64,000 bases of DNA. It comes from Streptomyces sp. NBC_00483 (lineage in GTDB: Bacteria; Actinomycetota; Actinomycetes; Streptomycetales; Streptomycetaceae). The first letter of the stretch is position 1. Each line of letters opens with the position of its first letter. The stretch is taken from the NCBI RefSeq assembly GCF_036013745.1, contig NZ_CP107880.1, positions 1,426,001 through 1,490,000 on the forward strand, in the 5' to 3' direction. Below the pieces are notes generated by a model that was not told where the DNA came from, did no database searches, and was given only the letters and a program-made list of their open reading frames with translations. The translations under genes and the position numbers were made by a program. This document shows, in pieces, positions 48,698 to 56,191 of the stretch.

Positions 48698-50161
48698 ATG
48701 ACTCATGATTCACAGGGCCCACCTGTCTACGGCAGCGCCGTGACCAAGGTCGAGCCGTTCGGTGTCGACCACATCCCCGACAGCGAGCGACACGGTAAAC
48801 CGAGTTCACAGTTCTTCGTGTGGTTCGCCGCGGGGCTCAATTTCCCGGTCATCCTGCTCGGCTTCAGCGCCGCGTGGTTCGGGCTCAGCTTCACCACCGC
48901 CGTCGCCGCGATCGTCGTCGGCGCCGGTGTCGGCGCCGTCCTGATGGCCGTCATGTCGCGCATGGGCGTCCGCCTCGGTGTGCCGCAGCAGATCCAGGCG
49001 AGGGGGCCGCTGGGCTTCTTCGGCAACTTCCTGCCCGTCGCCTATATCAACGTGTTCTCCGGTGTGGGCTGGGCGGCCGTCACGGTCATCCTCGGCGGCA
49101 AGGCCTTCGCGGAGCTGAGCCACCTGCCGTACTGGCTGTGTGCCCTCCTGCTCACCGTGGTCGAGCTCGTCGTGGCCATCTTCGGCTACAACATGATCAA
49201 TTTCCTTCAGCGGGCGCTGACCTACGTCCTCACCCCGCTGTTCGTGCTGATCACGGTCGTGGCGGTGGCCCGCGGCGGCAGCCTCTTCGAGGCCAACCCG
49301 CACGCGGACGGCTATGTCGGCACGGCTGGTGGCTCGATCACCCTCGGCGGCTGGTTCCTGGCATTCCTCGTGGCGTGGATGCCCTTCGCCTCCGACTACT
49401 CGCGCTACCTGCCCGACACCGCGAAGGTCGTCCGGCAGACCACCTGGTACACCGCCTTCGGCAACTTCCTCACCATCGCCTGGCTCGGCATCCTGGGCGT
49501 CGTGGTCGGCGCCTCCGCCTCCAGCTCGGACACGATCACCGCCCTGCACCAGCTGATGGGTCCGTTCGCCGTCCCCGCCCTCGTCGCCGTGGGCCTGTCC
49601 GCCCTGGCGCAGAACTTCCTCAACGTCTACGGCGGCGCGATCTCCGTCCAGACCCTCAAGATCCCCGTGACCCGCACGCAGGCGGTGGCCGGGATCTGCG
49701 TCCTCGCCTACGGGATCAGCCTGTGGGGCGCCTCCGGCACCGAGGACAAGTTCAAGGTCTTCCTCAACCTGACCGCGTACTTCATCGCCCCGTTCGCCGC
49801 CGTGCTCCTGATCGACTTCTACCTGGGCGGGCGCGGCGACCCCCGCAGGATCGCCGAGCTCTACGACCGTTCCAGGGTCGTCGACTGGGGCCTGGTGGCC
49901 TGGGCGGCCGGCGTGGTGGCGTCCGTGCCCTTCTGGGTGTCCGACATCTACACCGGTGCCTTCGCCTCGGCCCACCCGGGCGCCGGCGACCTCAGCATGC
50001 TCGTCGCCGCCGGTGTCGCGGTCATCGTGTACCTGTTCACGTACCGGCTGAAGCCGCTGTGGCGGCGGGCGGGTGGCGAGAACTCCGACATCGACACGGC
50101 CACCGACACCGCTGCCGAGCAACTGCCGGAGCGCGCGCCGGACTTGATCGGTCGCGGCTGA
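48698..50161 (+). CDS. NCS1-family purine-cytosine/nucleobase permease
   Basis: A 487-residue, about 12-helix transporter of the cytosine/purine/uracil/thiamine/allantoin (NCS1) family. Visible hallmarks: VEPFGVDHIPDSERHGKPSSQFFVWFAAGLNFPVILLGFSAAWFGLSFTTAV start, GPLGFFGNFLPVAYINVFSGVGWAAV, GGWFLAFLVAWMPFASDYSRYLP with the conserved SDYSRY, and ALAQNFLNVYGGAIS. Its last gene position in the reductase operon and the NCS1 class indicate that the imported compound is a nucleobase-like or hydantoin-like N-heterocycle. ATG at 48698 is supported by GGAGCACGCC upstream. Confidence 0.87.
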   Translation: MTHDSQGPPVYGSAVTKVEPFGVDHIPDSERHGKPSSQFFVWFAAGLNFPVILLGFSAAWFGLSFTTAVAAIVVGAGVGAVLMAVMSRMGVRLGVPQQIQARGPLGFFGNFLPVAYINVFSGVGWAAVTVILGGKAFAELSHLPYWLCALLLTVVELVVAIFGYNMINFLQRALTYVLTPLFVLITVVAVARGGSLFEANPHADGYVGTAGGSITLGGWFLAFLVAWMPFASDYSRYLPDTAKVVRQTTWYTAFGNFLTIAWLGILGVVVGASASSSDTITALHQLMGPFAVPALVAVGLSALAQNFLNVYGGAISVQTLKIPVTRTQAVAGICVLAYGISLWGASGTEDKFKVFLNLTAYFIAPFAAVLLIDFYLGGRGDPRRIAELYDRSRVVDWGLVAWAAGVVASVPFWVSDIYTGAFASAHPGAGDLSMLVAAGVAVIVYLFTYRLKPLWRRAGGENSDIDTATDTAAEQLPERAPDLIGRG

Positions 50162-50167
50162 CGGATT

Positions 50168-50199
50168 GCCACCGCGGCGGGTGTGTCCGCCGCGGTGGC
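50168..50199 (+). terminator. Strong terminator after the NCS1 permease
   Basis: GCCACCGCGGCGG (50168-50180) and CCGCCGCGGTGGC (50187-50199) form a perfect 13-bp stem with a 6-base loop, seven bases after the permease stop. Confidence 0.8.
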
Positions 50200-50260
50200 G
50201 GGTACGACACTTCCCGTGCAGGATGTCGCAGAAGCGGCGGAAGAGCGAGGAGTGCCGGAA

Positions 50261-50635
50261 GTGATTCGAAAACTGCAGGCGGTCGCGCTGGACTGTGCCG
50301 ACCCCGTACAGCTCGCCGAGTTCTACGCGGAGCTGCTCGGCGGCCGGGTGGTCCTGGACCCCGACGATCCCGACTGGGTCGACGTGGTGGGGTTCGAGGG
50401 GACGCCCCTGGCCTGCCAGCGGGTGGACGGGTACCAGGCGCCGCAGTGGCCGGGCCAGGAGCGGCCGCAACAGGTCCACCTCGACTTCGACGTGGACGAC
50501 CTCGAAGCCGACGAGAAGCGGGTGCTCGCGCTCGGCGCGACGCTCCTCGAGCGGACGGACCAGATCCGGCCGGACACCAACTGGCGGGTCTACGCGGACC
50601 CGGCCGGCCACCCATTCTGCCTCTGCCTGCACTGA
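50261..50635 (+). CDS. VOC-superfamily protein
   Basis: A 124-residue protein of the glyoxalase-like fold: MIRKLQAVALDCADPVQLAEFYAELLGGRVVLDPDDPDWVDVVGF, CQRVDGYQAPQWPGQERPQQVHLDFDVDDLEADEKRVLALGATLLE, and WRVYADPAGHPFCLCLH. The motif ALDCADPVQLAEFYAELLGG is a common actinobacterial VOC subgroup (Glyoxalase_6). GTG at 50261 is chosen because GAGGAG lies eight bases upstream; frames starting at 50183 would begin inside the terminator. The stop falls in the first 15-bp repeat. Confidence 0.82.
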   Translation: MIRKLQAVALDCADPVQLAEFYAELLGGRVVLDPDDPDWVDVVGFEGTPLACQRVDGYQAPQWPGQERPQQVHLDFDVDDLEADEKRVLALGATLLERTDQIRPDTNWRVYADPAGHPFCLCLH

Positions 50636-50700
50636 GAACCCGTGCACTGAAGGCCCGTGCACTGAGGCCCCGTGCACCGAGGGCCCCTGCCCGGCGGGCC
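50626..50700. repeat. Five tandem 15-bp repeats between convergent genes
   Basis: Units of CGTGCACTGARGGCC type at 50626-50640, 50641-50655, 50656-50670, 50671-50685 and a diverged 50686-50700. The first carries the VOC stop codon. They lie just before the acetyltransferase stop at 50713. Confidence 0.8.
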
Positions 50701-50712
50701 CGCCGCCCCGGC

Positions 50713-51360
50713 TCACCCGGTCGGCGCGGCCCGCTCCAGGTCGTCGATGCTCCCCGACATGATGTCCCGCACGTGCGCGGTGATGTGCTCCAACGGCCAG
50801 TCCCACCAAGCGACTTGAAGCAGCCGCTCGACGTCGGCGTCGCTGTACCTGCGGCGGATGACACGGCCCGGATTGCCGCCGACGATGCCGTAGTCGGGGA
50901 CGTCGTCGACGACCACGGCCCCCGAGGCGATCACCGCCCCGTGCCCGATGCGGACGCCGGGCATCACCATCGCGCGGTAGCCGAACCACACATCGTTGCC
51001 GACCACGGTGTCGCCCCGCCCCGGCAGCCCGGTGATGAGGTCGAAGTGCTCCGCCCAGGAGCCGCCCATGATCGGGAACGGGAACGTGGAGGCGCTGTCC
51101 ATGCGGTGATTGGCGCCGTTCATGATGAACCGCACGCCCTCCCCCAGCGCGCAGAACTTCCCGATGACCAGCTTCTCCGGCCCGTAGTGGTACAGCACGT
51201 TGCGGGTCTCGAAGGCGGTCGCGTCGTCCGGGTCGTCGTAGTACGAGAAGTCGCCGACCTCGATGAGCGGCGACTTGACCAGGGGCTTGAGGAGGACGAC
51301 CCGCGGCTGCTCGGGCATCGGGTGCAGCACGGTCGGGTCGGCGGGAACGTTCGGTGTCAC
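50713..51360 (-). CDS. CatB/Vat-type xenobiotic O-acetyltransferase
   Basis: A 215-residue left-handed beta-helix (hexapeptide) acetyltransferase. Features: FSYYDDPDDATAFETRNVLYHYGPEKLVIGKFCALGEGVRFIMNGANHRMDSASTFPFPIMGG, with the catalytic His in NGANHRMD, and TVVGNDVWFGYRAMVMPGVRIGHGAVIASGAVVVDDVPDYGIVGGNPGRVIRRRY. These are exactly the CatB (chloramphenicol) and Vat (streptogramin) signatures. The GTG at 51360 has GAAAGG seven bases upstream; length matches family (about 210). It may modify an antibiotic or a sugar. Divergent from iolC. Confidence 0.86.
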   Translation of the reverse strand: MTPNVPADPTVLHPMPEQPRVVLLKPLVKSPLIEVGDFSYYDDPDDATAFETRNVLYHYGPEKLVIGKFCALGEGVRFIMNGANHRMDSASTFPFPIMGGSWAEHFDLITGLPGRGDTVVGNDVWFGYRAMVMPGVRIGHGAVIASGAVVVDDVPDYGIVGGNPGRVIRRRYSDADVERLLQVAWWDWPLEHITAHVRDIMSGSIDDLERAAPTG

Positions 51361-51422
51361 CAGTCGGCCTTTCTCAAGCACATGGGGAGCACATGGGGCC
51401 GCCGCGAGCAGCTGACCACCCA

Positions 51423-51452
51423 TTGACAGGACATTTGAACAAGGACGATCGT
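51423..51452 (+). promoter_or_regulatory. iolC promoter
   Basis: TTGACA (51423-51428), an 18-base spacer and GATCGT (51447-51452), 51 bases before the iolC start. The -35 is a consensus match; the -10 is weak. Confidence 0.5.
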
Positions 51453-51502
51453 ACTCGGGCCAGAGCGCGCCAGAAGCCCGGAGCGAAGGGACGCCAGCCG
51501 AG

Positions 51503-52456
51503 ATGTCGTTCGATGTGTTGACCATGGGCCGCGTGGGAGTGGACGTGTATCCGCTCCAGACGGGCGTAGGGCTTGCGGAGGTGTCGACGTTCGGGAAGTA
51601 CCTCGGCGGCAGCCCGACGAACGTCGCGGTCGCCGCGGCCCGCTACGGGCGGCGGGCGTCGGTGATCACGAAGACGGGCGCGGACCCCTTCGGCGATTTC
51701 GTGCGAACTTCCTTGGCGGGCTATGGAGTCGACGCCTCGTTCGTCGGCACGTCGGACGTCGCGCCGACGCCGGTGACGTTCTGCGAGATCTTCCCGCCGG
51801 ACGATTTCCCGCTGTACTTCTACCGGTTGCCGAAGGCCCCGGACCTGGACATCCGCCCCGACGACCTCGACCTGGACGCGGTGGCGGCGGCCCGGATCTT
51901 CTGGATGACGGGGACGGGGCTGAGCGAGGAACCCTCCCGGTCGGCGACGCTGGCGGCGCTCCAGCACCGGGCGAAGCAGGGGACGACGGTCTTCGACCTG
52001 GACTGGCGGCCCATGTTCTGGCAGGACACCTCCCAGGCGCGGGTGTACTACCGCGAGGCGCTCGCCCACACCACGGTGGCCGTCGGCAATCTCGACGAGT
52101 GCGAGATCGCGACCGGCGAACGGGAGCCGCACGCGGCGGCAACGGCGCTGCTGGCGGCCGGAGTTGAGCTGGCCGTCGTGAAGCAGGGCCCCAAGGGTGT
52201 GCTCGCGATGGACCGCGATGGCGCGGTGGCCGAGCTGCCGCCGGTGCCGGTGGACGTGGTCAACGGGCTCGGCGCGGGCGACGCGTTCGGCGGCGCGCTG
52301 TGCCACGGGCTGCTTTCGGGCTGGGACGTGGCACGGACGGTGTCGTTCGCCAATGCGGCGGGCGCGCTGGTGGCGGGCCGTCTCGCCTGCTCGGACGCCA
52401 TGCCCACGGCGGCAGAGGTCGAGGAGAAGCTCCGCGAGGTGAACGGTGACGTCTGA
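51503..52456 (+). CDS. iolC: 5-dehydro-2-deoxygluconokinase IolC (PfkB kinase)
   Basis: A 317-residue ribokinase-family sugar kinase. MSFDVLTMGRVGVDVYPLQTGVGLAEVSTFGKYLGGSPTNVAVAAARYGRRASVITKTGADPFGDFVRTSL contains the PfkB N-terminal GG signature, and VVNGLGAGDAFGGALCHGLL is the C-terminal catalytic/anion-hole motif. The FDLDWRPMFW segment and the start DVLTMGRVGVDVYP are IolC-like. It phosphorylates 2-deoxy-5-keto-gluconate in myo-inositol catabolism. The neighbouring inositol dehydrogenase supports this. A consensus -35 (TTGACA, 51423) lies upstream. Confidence 0.85.
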   Translation: MSFDVLTMGRVGVDVYPLQTGVGLAEVSTFGKYLGGSPTNVAVAAARYGRRASVITKTGADPFGDFVRTSLAGYGVDASFVGTSDVAPTPVTFCEIFPPDDFPLYFYRLPKAPDLDIRPDDLDLDAVAAARIFWMTGTGLSEEPSRSATLAALQHRAKQGTTVFDLDWRPMFWQDTSQARVYYREALAHTTVAVGNLDECEIATGEREPHAAATALLAAGVELAVVKQGPKGVLAMDRDGAVAELPPVPVDVVNGLGAGDAFGGALCHGLLSGWDVARTVSFANAAGALVAGRLACSDAMPTAAEVEEKLREVNGDV

Positions 52457-52466
52457 GGAGAAGACT

Positions 52467-53483
52467 GTGCGCATAGGCGTCATCGGAGCCGGCTGGATCG
52501 GCCGTGAGCACATCCGCCGGCTCACCGACGTGGTCGTCGGGGCGCGGGTCACCGCGGTGACCGACATCGACGCGGAGCGCGCGGCCGAGGCGGCGCGCCA
52601 CCCCGGCGCGAAGGTGTACGCCGACGGTGCCTCACTGATCGCCTCCGAGGATGTCGACGCGGTGCTCGTCACGTCGTGGGGGCCGACCCACGCCGAGCAT
52701 GTCCTGAACGCCGTCGCGGCGGGCAAGCCCGTGTTCTGCGAGAAGCCGCTCGCCACCACCCCCGAGGACTGCCTGAAGATCGTCGAGGCGGAGCAGGCGC
52801 ACGGCAGCCGGCTCGTCCAAGTGGGCTTCATGCGCCGCTTCGACCAGGGCTACCGGCAGATGAAGGAGGTCATCGACGCGGGCCGGATCGGCACCCCGCT
52901 GATGGTGCACTGCGCACACCGCAACGCGTCGTCCGTGGAGTCGTACACCTCCGACATGGCCGCCCTCGACACGGCGGTGCACGAGATCGACGTGCTGCGC
53001 TGGCTCCTGGACGACGAGATCATCTCTACGCAGGTGATCACCCCGCGTTCGACGACGCAGAAGCACGCACACCTCACCGACCCCCAGTTCATGCTCTTCG
53101 AGACCGCGCAGGGCGTCCGTATCGACCTGGAGGTCTTCGTCAACTGCCGTTACGGCTACGACATCCAATGCGAGGCGGTCGGCGAGGAGGGCCTGGTCCG
53201 GCTGCCCGACCCGGCGGCGGTCGGGGTGCGCACGGCGGGCGCGCACAGCACGGCGATCCTGCCGGACTGGACGGGCCGCTTCGCCGACGCCTTCGACACC
53301 GAGTTCCGCGAGTGGGTCGCGCACCTGGCGGCGGGCCGCGAGCCCACAGGACCCTCCGCCTGGGACGGCTACGCCGCGACCGTCATCACCGGCGCCACCG
53401 TCGAGTCCCGCACCTCGGGCCGGGTCGTCACCACGGACATCCCGAAGCGCCCCGACTTCTACGCCCCGCACGACAAGCGGTGA
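52467..53483 (+). CDS. iolG: Inositol 2-dehydrogenase-type Gfo/Idh oxidoreductase
   Basis: A 338-residue NAD-dependent enzyme that oxidises myo-inositol to scyllo-inosose. VRIGVIGAGWIGREHIRRL is the Rossmann motif, VFCEKPLATT the catalytic Lys loop (EKP), and TAVHEIDVLRWLL supplies the catalytic His/Asp. The region YTSDMAALDTAVHEIDVLRWL is IolG-like. The start GTG at 52467 is preferred over 52446 because GAGGAG (52455-52460) sits six bases before it. It follows iolC by 10 bases. Other IolA/B/D/E genes are not nearby. Substrate may be an inositol isomer. Confidence 0.82.
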   Translation: MRIGVIGAGWIGREHIRRLTDVVVGARVTAVTDIDAERAAEAARHPGAKVYADGASLIASEDVDAVLVTSWGPTHAEHVLNAVAAGKPVFCEKPLATTPEDCLKIVEAEQAHGSRLVQVGFMRRFDQGYRQMKEVIDAGRIGTPLMVHCAHRNASSVESYTSDMAALDTAVHEIDVLRWLLDDEIISTQVITPRSTTQKHAHLTDPQFMLFETAQGVRIDLEVFVNCRYGYDIQCEAVGEEGLVRLPDPAAVGVRTAGAHSTAILPDWTGRFADAFDTEFREWVAHLAAGREPTGPSAWDGYAATVITGATVESRTSGRVVTTDIPKRPDFYAPHDKR

Positions 53484-53505
53484 GCCCCGGCCCCGCCACC
53501 TCGCC

Positions 53506-53847
53506 CTACAGCCCGACGGCCAACGTCGCGACGACCGGGGCGAGATACAGCACCGGGAACGCGACCGTCTTGTAGGAGCGCGCCCGCAGCACGGTGACGA
53601 CCGCACCGACGAAGTACAGGACCAGGGCGATCGCGGCCGCGATGCCGACGGCCGGCACGGCGAGGCCGGCCAACAGGCCTGCGGCGCCCAGGAGTTTGGC
53701 CACGGCGAGCCGGGGCCACCAGGTCTCGGGGACCCCGTACGAGACGAGGGGATCCACGACGAACTCGGCGCGGCGCAGCAGCGAGACACCGGAGAAGCCG
53801 ACCCAGAGGGCCGTCAGGACGGTGACGATGACAACGGTGGTGGACAT
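53506..53847 (-). CDS. DoxX-like small membrane protein
   Basis: A 113-residue four-helix protein: TTVVIVTVLTALWVGFSGVSLLRRAEFVVDPLVSYGVPETWWPRLAVAKLLGAAGLLAGLAVPAVGIAAAIALVLYFVGAVVTVLRARSYKTVAFPVLYLAPVVATLAVG. The SxxxLLRRAEFVVDPLxxYGVPETWWPRLAVxKLLGAAGLLAGL pattern identifies the DoxX/DUF4267-like group. Function unclear; some are linked to redox or membrane stress. ATG at 53847 has AAGGAG upstream. It is divergent from a LysR gene. Confidence 0.8.
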   Translation of the reverse strand: MSTTVVIVTVLTALWVGFSGVSLLRRAEFVVDPLVSYGVPETWWPRLAVAKLLGAAGLLAGLAVPAVGIAAAIALVLYFVGAVVTVLRARSYKTVAFPVLYLAPVVATLAVGL

Positions 53848-54053
53848 ACGGGCGTGCTCCTTCAGGGCATGAGGAACGACACGAGAAACGAGGAAGCGCT
53901 GACGTGACAGCGGGGTGACAGGAACACGTGACAGGAGCGGGCAACAGGGGCGGCCGTCCCGAGCCAAGGGTCCTCGCTGCCGTACGCGGTATCAACGGCC
54001 GTCCCGATAACGAGCGATAATCCCCGCGTTAACGATGGGGAGGGGGCTCAGGG
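53848..54053. promoter_or_regulatory. DoxX/LysR divergent intergenic region
   Basis: A 206-base control region with GATAAC (54006-54011) and GATAAT (54016-54021), a direct repeat in a locally AT-rich patch. GATAAT is a -10-like box for the LysR gene; a LysR protein could bind here to control the DoxX gene. No ORF of interest was seen. Confidence 0.4.
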
Positions 54054-54947
54054 GTGGAGCTGCGTGACATCGAGATCATCCTGACGCTCGCGGACGAGCT
54101 GCACTTCGGCCGGACCGCCGAGCGGCTGCACATCTCGGCGGCCAGGGTCAGCCAGGTGGTCAAGACGCAGGAGCGGCGCATCGGCGCGGCCCTGTTCGAG
54201 CGGACCAGCCGGTCGGTGCGGCTCACGCCGATCGGCCGGCGCCTGACCGAGGGCCTGCGGCAGGGGCAGGATGCCATCAACGCCGCCGTCGCGGAGGCCC
54301 GCGCCGCCGCGCGCGGTGTGTCCGGCACGCTCACGCTCGGTGTGATGGGTGCGCTCGGCCATGAACTGCGGGCCCACATCGGGCACTTCGGCAAGCTGTA
54401 TCCCGAGTGCGAGGTGCGGCTGCAGGAGATCCACTTCAGCGATCCGTACGGCCCGCTGCGCCGCGGCGAGGTGGACGTGCTGGTGCTGTGGCTGCCGGTC
54501 GACGAGCCCGATGTGACCGTGGGCCCGGTGGTGCTGACGGAGGGGCGGGTGCTCGCGGTGTGGGCGGGGCACGAACTGTCCGGGCACACCGATGTCTCCC
54601 TGGAGGACCTGGCGGGCCGCACCGTCATCGACGTCGGCCCCGAAGTGCCGCGGGAGTGGGGTGCGGCCATGGTGCCCACCCGTACGCCCAGCGGGCGCGC
54701 GATCCCCCGCGGCCCCCGCGTACGCACCTTCCACGAGGTCCTCACCCAGGTCGCCGCCCGCGCCGTGATCACGCCGCTCAACGCGCACGTCCTGCGCTAC
54801 TACCGCCACCCCGGCGTGGAGTTCCTGCCGATCCGGGACGCGCCGCCGACCGAGTGGACGCTGGTGTGGCGCACCACGAGCGAGACCGCGCAGATTCGCG
54901 CCTTCGCGGAGGCGGCCCGCGCGTTCGGGGTGCGCAGTGCCGGATGA
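54054..54947 (+). CDS. LysR-family transcriptional regulator
   Basis: A 297-residue LTTR. HTH: MELRDIEIILTLADELHFGRTAERLHISAARVSQVVKTQERRIGAALFERTSRSVRLTPIGRRL (about residues 1-64). It is followed by a substrate-binding domain (GTLTLGVMGALGHELRAHIGHFGKLYPECEVRLQEIHFSDPYGPLRRGEVDVLVLWLPVDEPDVTVGPVVLTEGRVLAVWAGHELSG). GTG start at 54054 is standard, with GGAGGG upstream. It is divergent from the DoxX gene, its most likely target. Confidence 0.85.
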   Translation: MELRDIEIILTLADELHFGRTAERLHISAARVSQVVKTQERRIGAALFERTSRSVRLTPIGRRLTEGLRQGQDAINAAVAEARAAARGVSGTLTLGVMGALGHELRAHIGHFGKLYPECEVRLQEIHFSDPYGPLRRGEVDVLVLWLPVDEPDVTVGPVVLTEGRVLAVWAGHELSGHTDVSLEDLAGRTVIDVGPEVPREWGAAMVPTRTPSGRAIPRGPRVRTFHEVLTQVAARAVITPLNAHVLRYYRHPGVEFLPIRDAPPTEWTLVWRTTSETAQIRAFAEAARAFGVRSAG

Positions 54948-55066
54948 CGGCACATGGGCGAGCGGAATACGACGTGTTTGCCCCGCCGAACCCGGGGCAG
55001 GTGCCATCGCCGACGAGCATTGCTTGATTCTGCAACTTTTCGCAGGTCGAAGAGATCGAGGTTCAT

Positions 55067-56191
55067 GTGTCAGTCAGGCTTGAGGCCGAGCACCTGTACA
55101 AGGTGTTCGGCAGGCGACAGGAAGAGGCGGTCGAGCGGCTCCGCACCGGGACCGACCGTGAGGAGCTGCGGTCCGAAGGGACCACCGCGGGCGTGATCGA
55201 CGCCTCCTTCTCGGTGGAGTCCGGCAAGATCTTCGTCGTCATGGGCCTGTCGGGATCGGGCAAGTCGACGCTGCTGCGCATGCTCAACGGCCTGTCGGAA
55301 CCGACCGCCGGACACGTGAAGTTCGACGGTCAGGACCTGACCGCCCTGCCCGCCAAGGAGCTGCGGGCGGTCCGCTCCCACAAGATCAGCATGGTCTTCC
55401 AGCACTTCGCGCTGTTCCCGCACCGCAGCGTGCTCGAGAACGCGGCCTACGGCCTCGCGGTGCAGGGTGTGCCGCGCGCCGAGCGCGAGCAGCGGGCCGC
55501 GGAGGCCCTGGAGCTGACCGGGCTCAAGGGCTGGGAGACGTCCTTCCCCGACGAGCTCTCCGGCGGCATGCAGCAGCGCGTGGGCCTCGCCCGCGCGCTC
55601 GCCACGGACGCCGAACTGCTGCTGATGGACGAGTCGTTCAGCGCCCTCGACCCGCTGATCCGGCGGGACATGCAGGACCAGCTGCTCGTGCTGCAAAAGA
55701 AGCTCAAGAAAACCATCGTCTTCATCACGCACGATCTCAACGAGGCCATGCGCCTCGGTGACCGAATAGCCGTCATGCGCGACGGCCGCATCGTGCAGAA
55801 CGGCACGCCGGAGGACATCCTGGTCCGCCCGGCGGACGAGTACGTCGCCAACTTCATCCAGGACGTGGACCGTTCACGGGTGCTGACCGCCGGAGCCATC
55901 ATGGAGTCCGCCGACGCCCTGCGCGCCGGCTCGGGCCGGACGGACCTCACCGACACCGAGCTGCTCGCGAAAGCACCCGCCCGCGTAGGACCCGACACTC
56001 CGCTCGCCGAGCTGTTCGCGCCGTGCGCGCAGCGGGCCGCCGCGCCCGTCGCCGTCGTCGAGGACGAGGTACTGACCGGCGTGGTCAGCCAGGAGCGGCT
56101 GCTGGCCGTGCTCGGGGAAGCCGCCGCGACCGGCGGACAGGACGACGCCCAGGGCGGGACGGCCGGGGACAAGGTGAGCGCGCGTGCCTAG
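55067..56191 (+). CDS. Glycine betaine/choline-type ABC transporter ATPase
   Basis: A 374-residue ABC ATPase of the OpuAA/ProV (quaternary amine, QAT) class. Walker A GLSGSGKST (about 65-73), signature ELSGGMQQRVGLARAL (about 165-180), Walker B LLLMDESFSALDPLIRRDMQ with the D-E-S/F characteristic of the QAT group, then a C-terminal CBS-like region (TDTELLAKAPARVGPDTPLAELFAPCAQRAAAPVAVVEDEVLTGVVSQERLLAVLGEA). It imports an osmoprotectant. GTG at 55067 follows GAGG. It overlaps the permease-binding protein gene by eight bases. Confidence 0.87.
   Translation: MSVRLEAEHLYKVFGRRQEEAVERLRTGTDREELRSEGTTAGVIDASFSVESGKIFVVMGLSGSGKSTLLRMLNGLSEPTAGHVKFDGQDLTALPAKELRAVRSHKISMVFQHFALFPHRSVLENAAYGLAVQGVPRAEREQRAAEALELTGLKGWETSFPDELSGGMQQRVGLARALATDAELLLMDESFSALDPLIRRDMQDQLLVLQKKLKKTIVFITHDLNEAMRLGDRIAVMRDGRIVQNGTPEDILVRPADEYVANFIQDVDRSRVLTAGAIMESADALRAGSGRTDLTDTELLAKAPARVGPDTPLAELFAPCAQRAAAPVAVVEDEVLTGVVSQERLLAVLGEAAATGGQDDAQGGTAGDKVSARA

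Noticed and set aside
50183..50260. Upstream start for the VOC gene
   Set aside because: It begins inside a perfect terminator stem, while GAGGAG precisely precedes GTG 50261.
54948..55066. Riboswitch upstream of the betaine-type ABC transporter
   Set aside because: A small GCCCCG/CGGGGC hairpin is present, but no known riboswitch core could be recognised.
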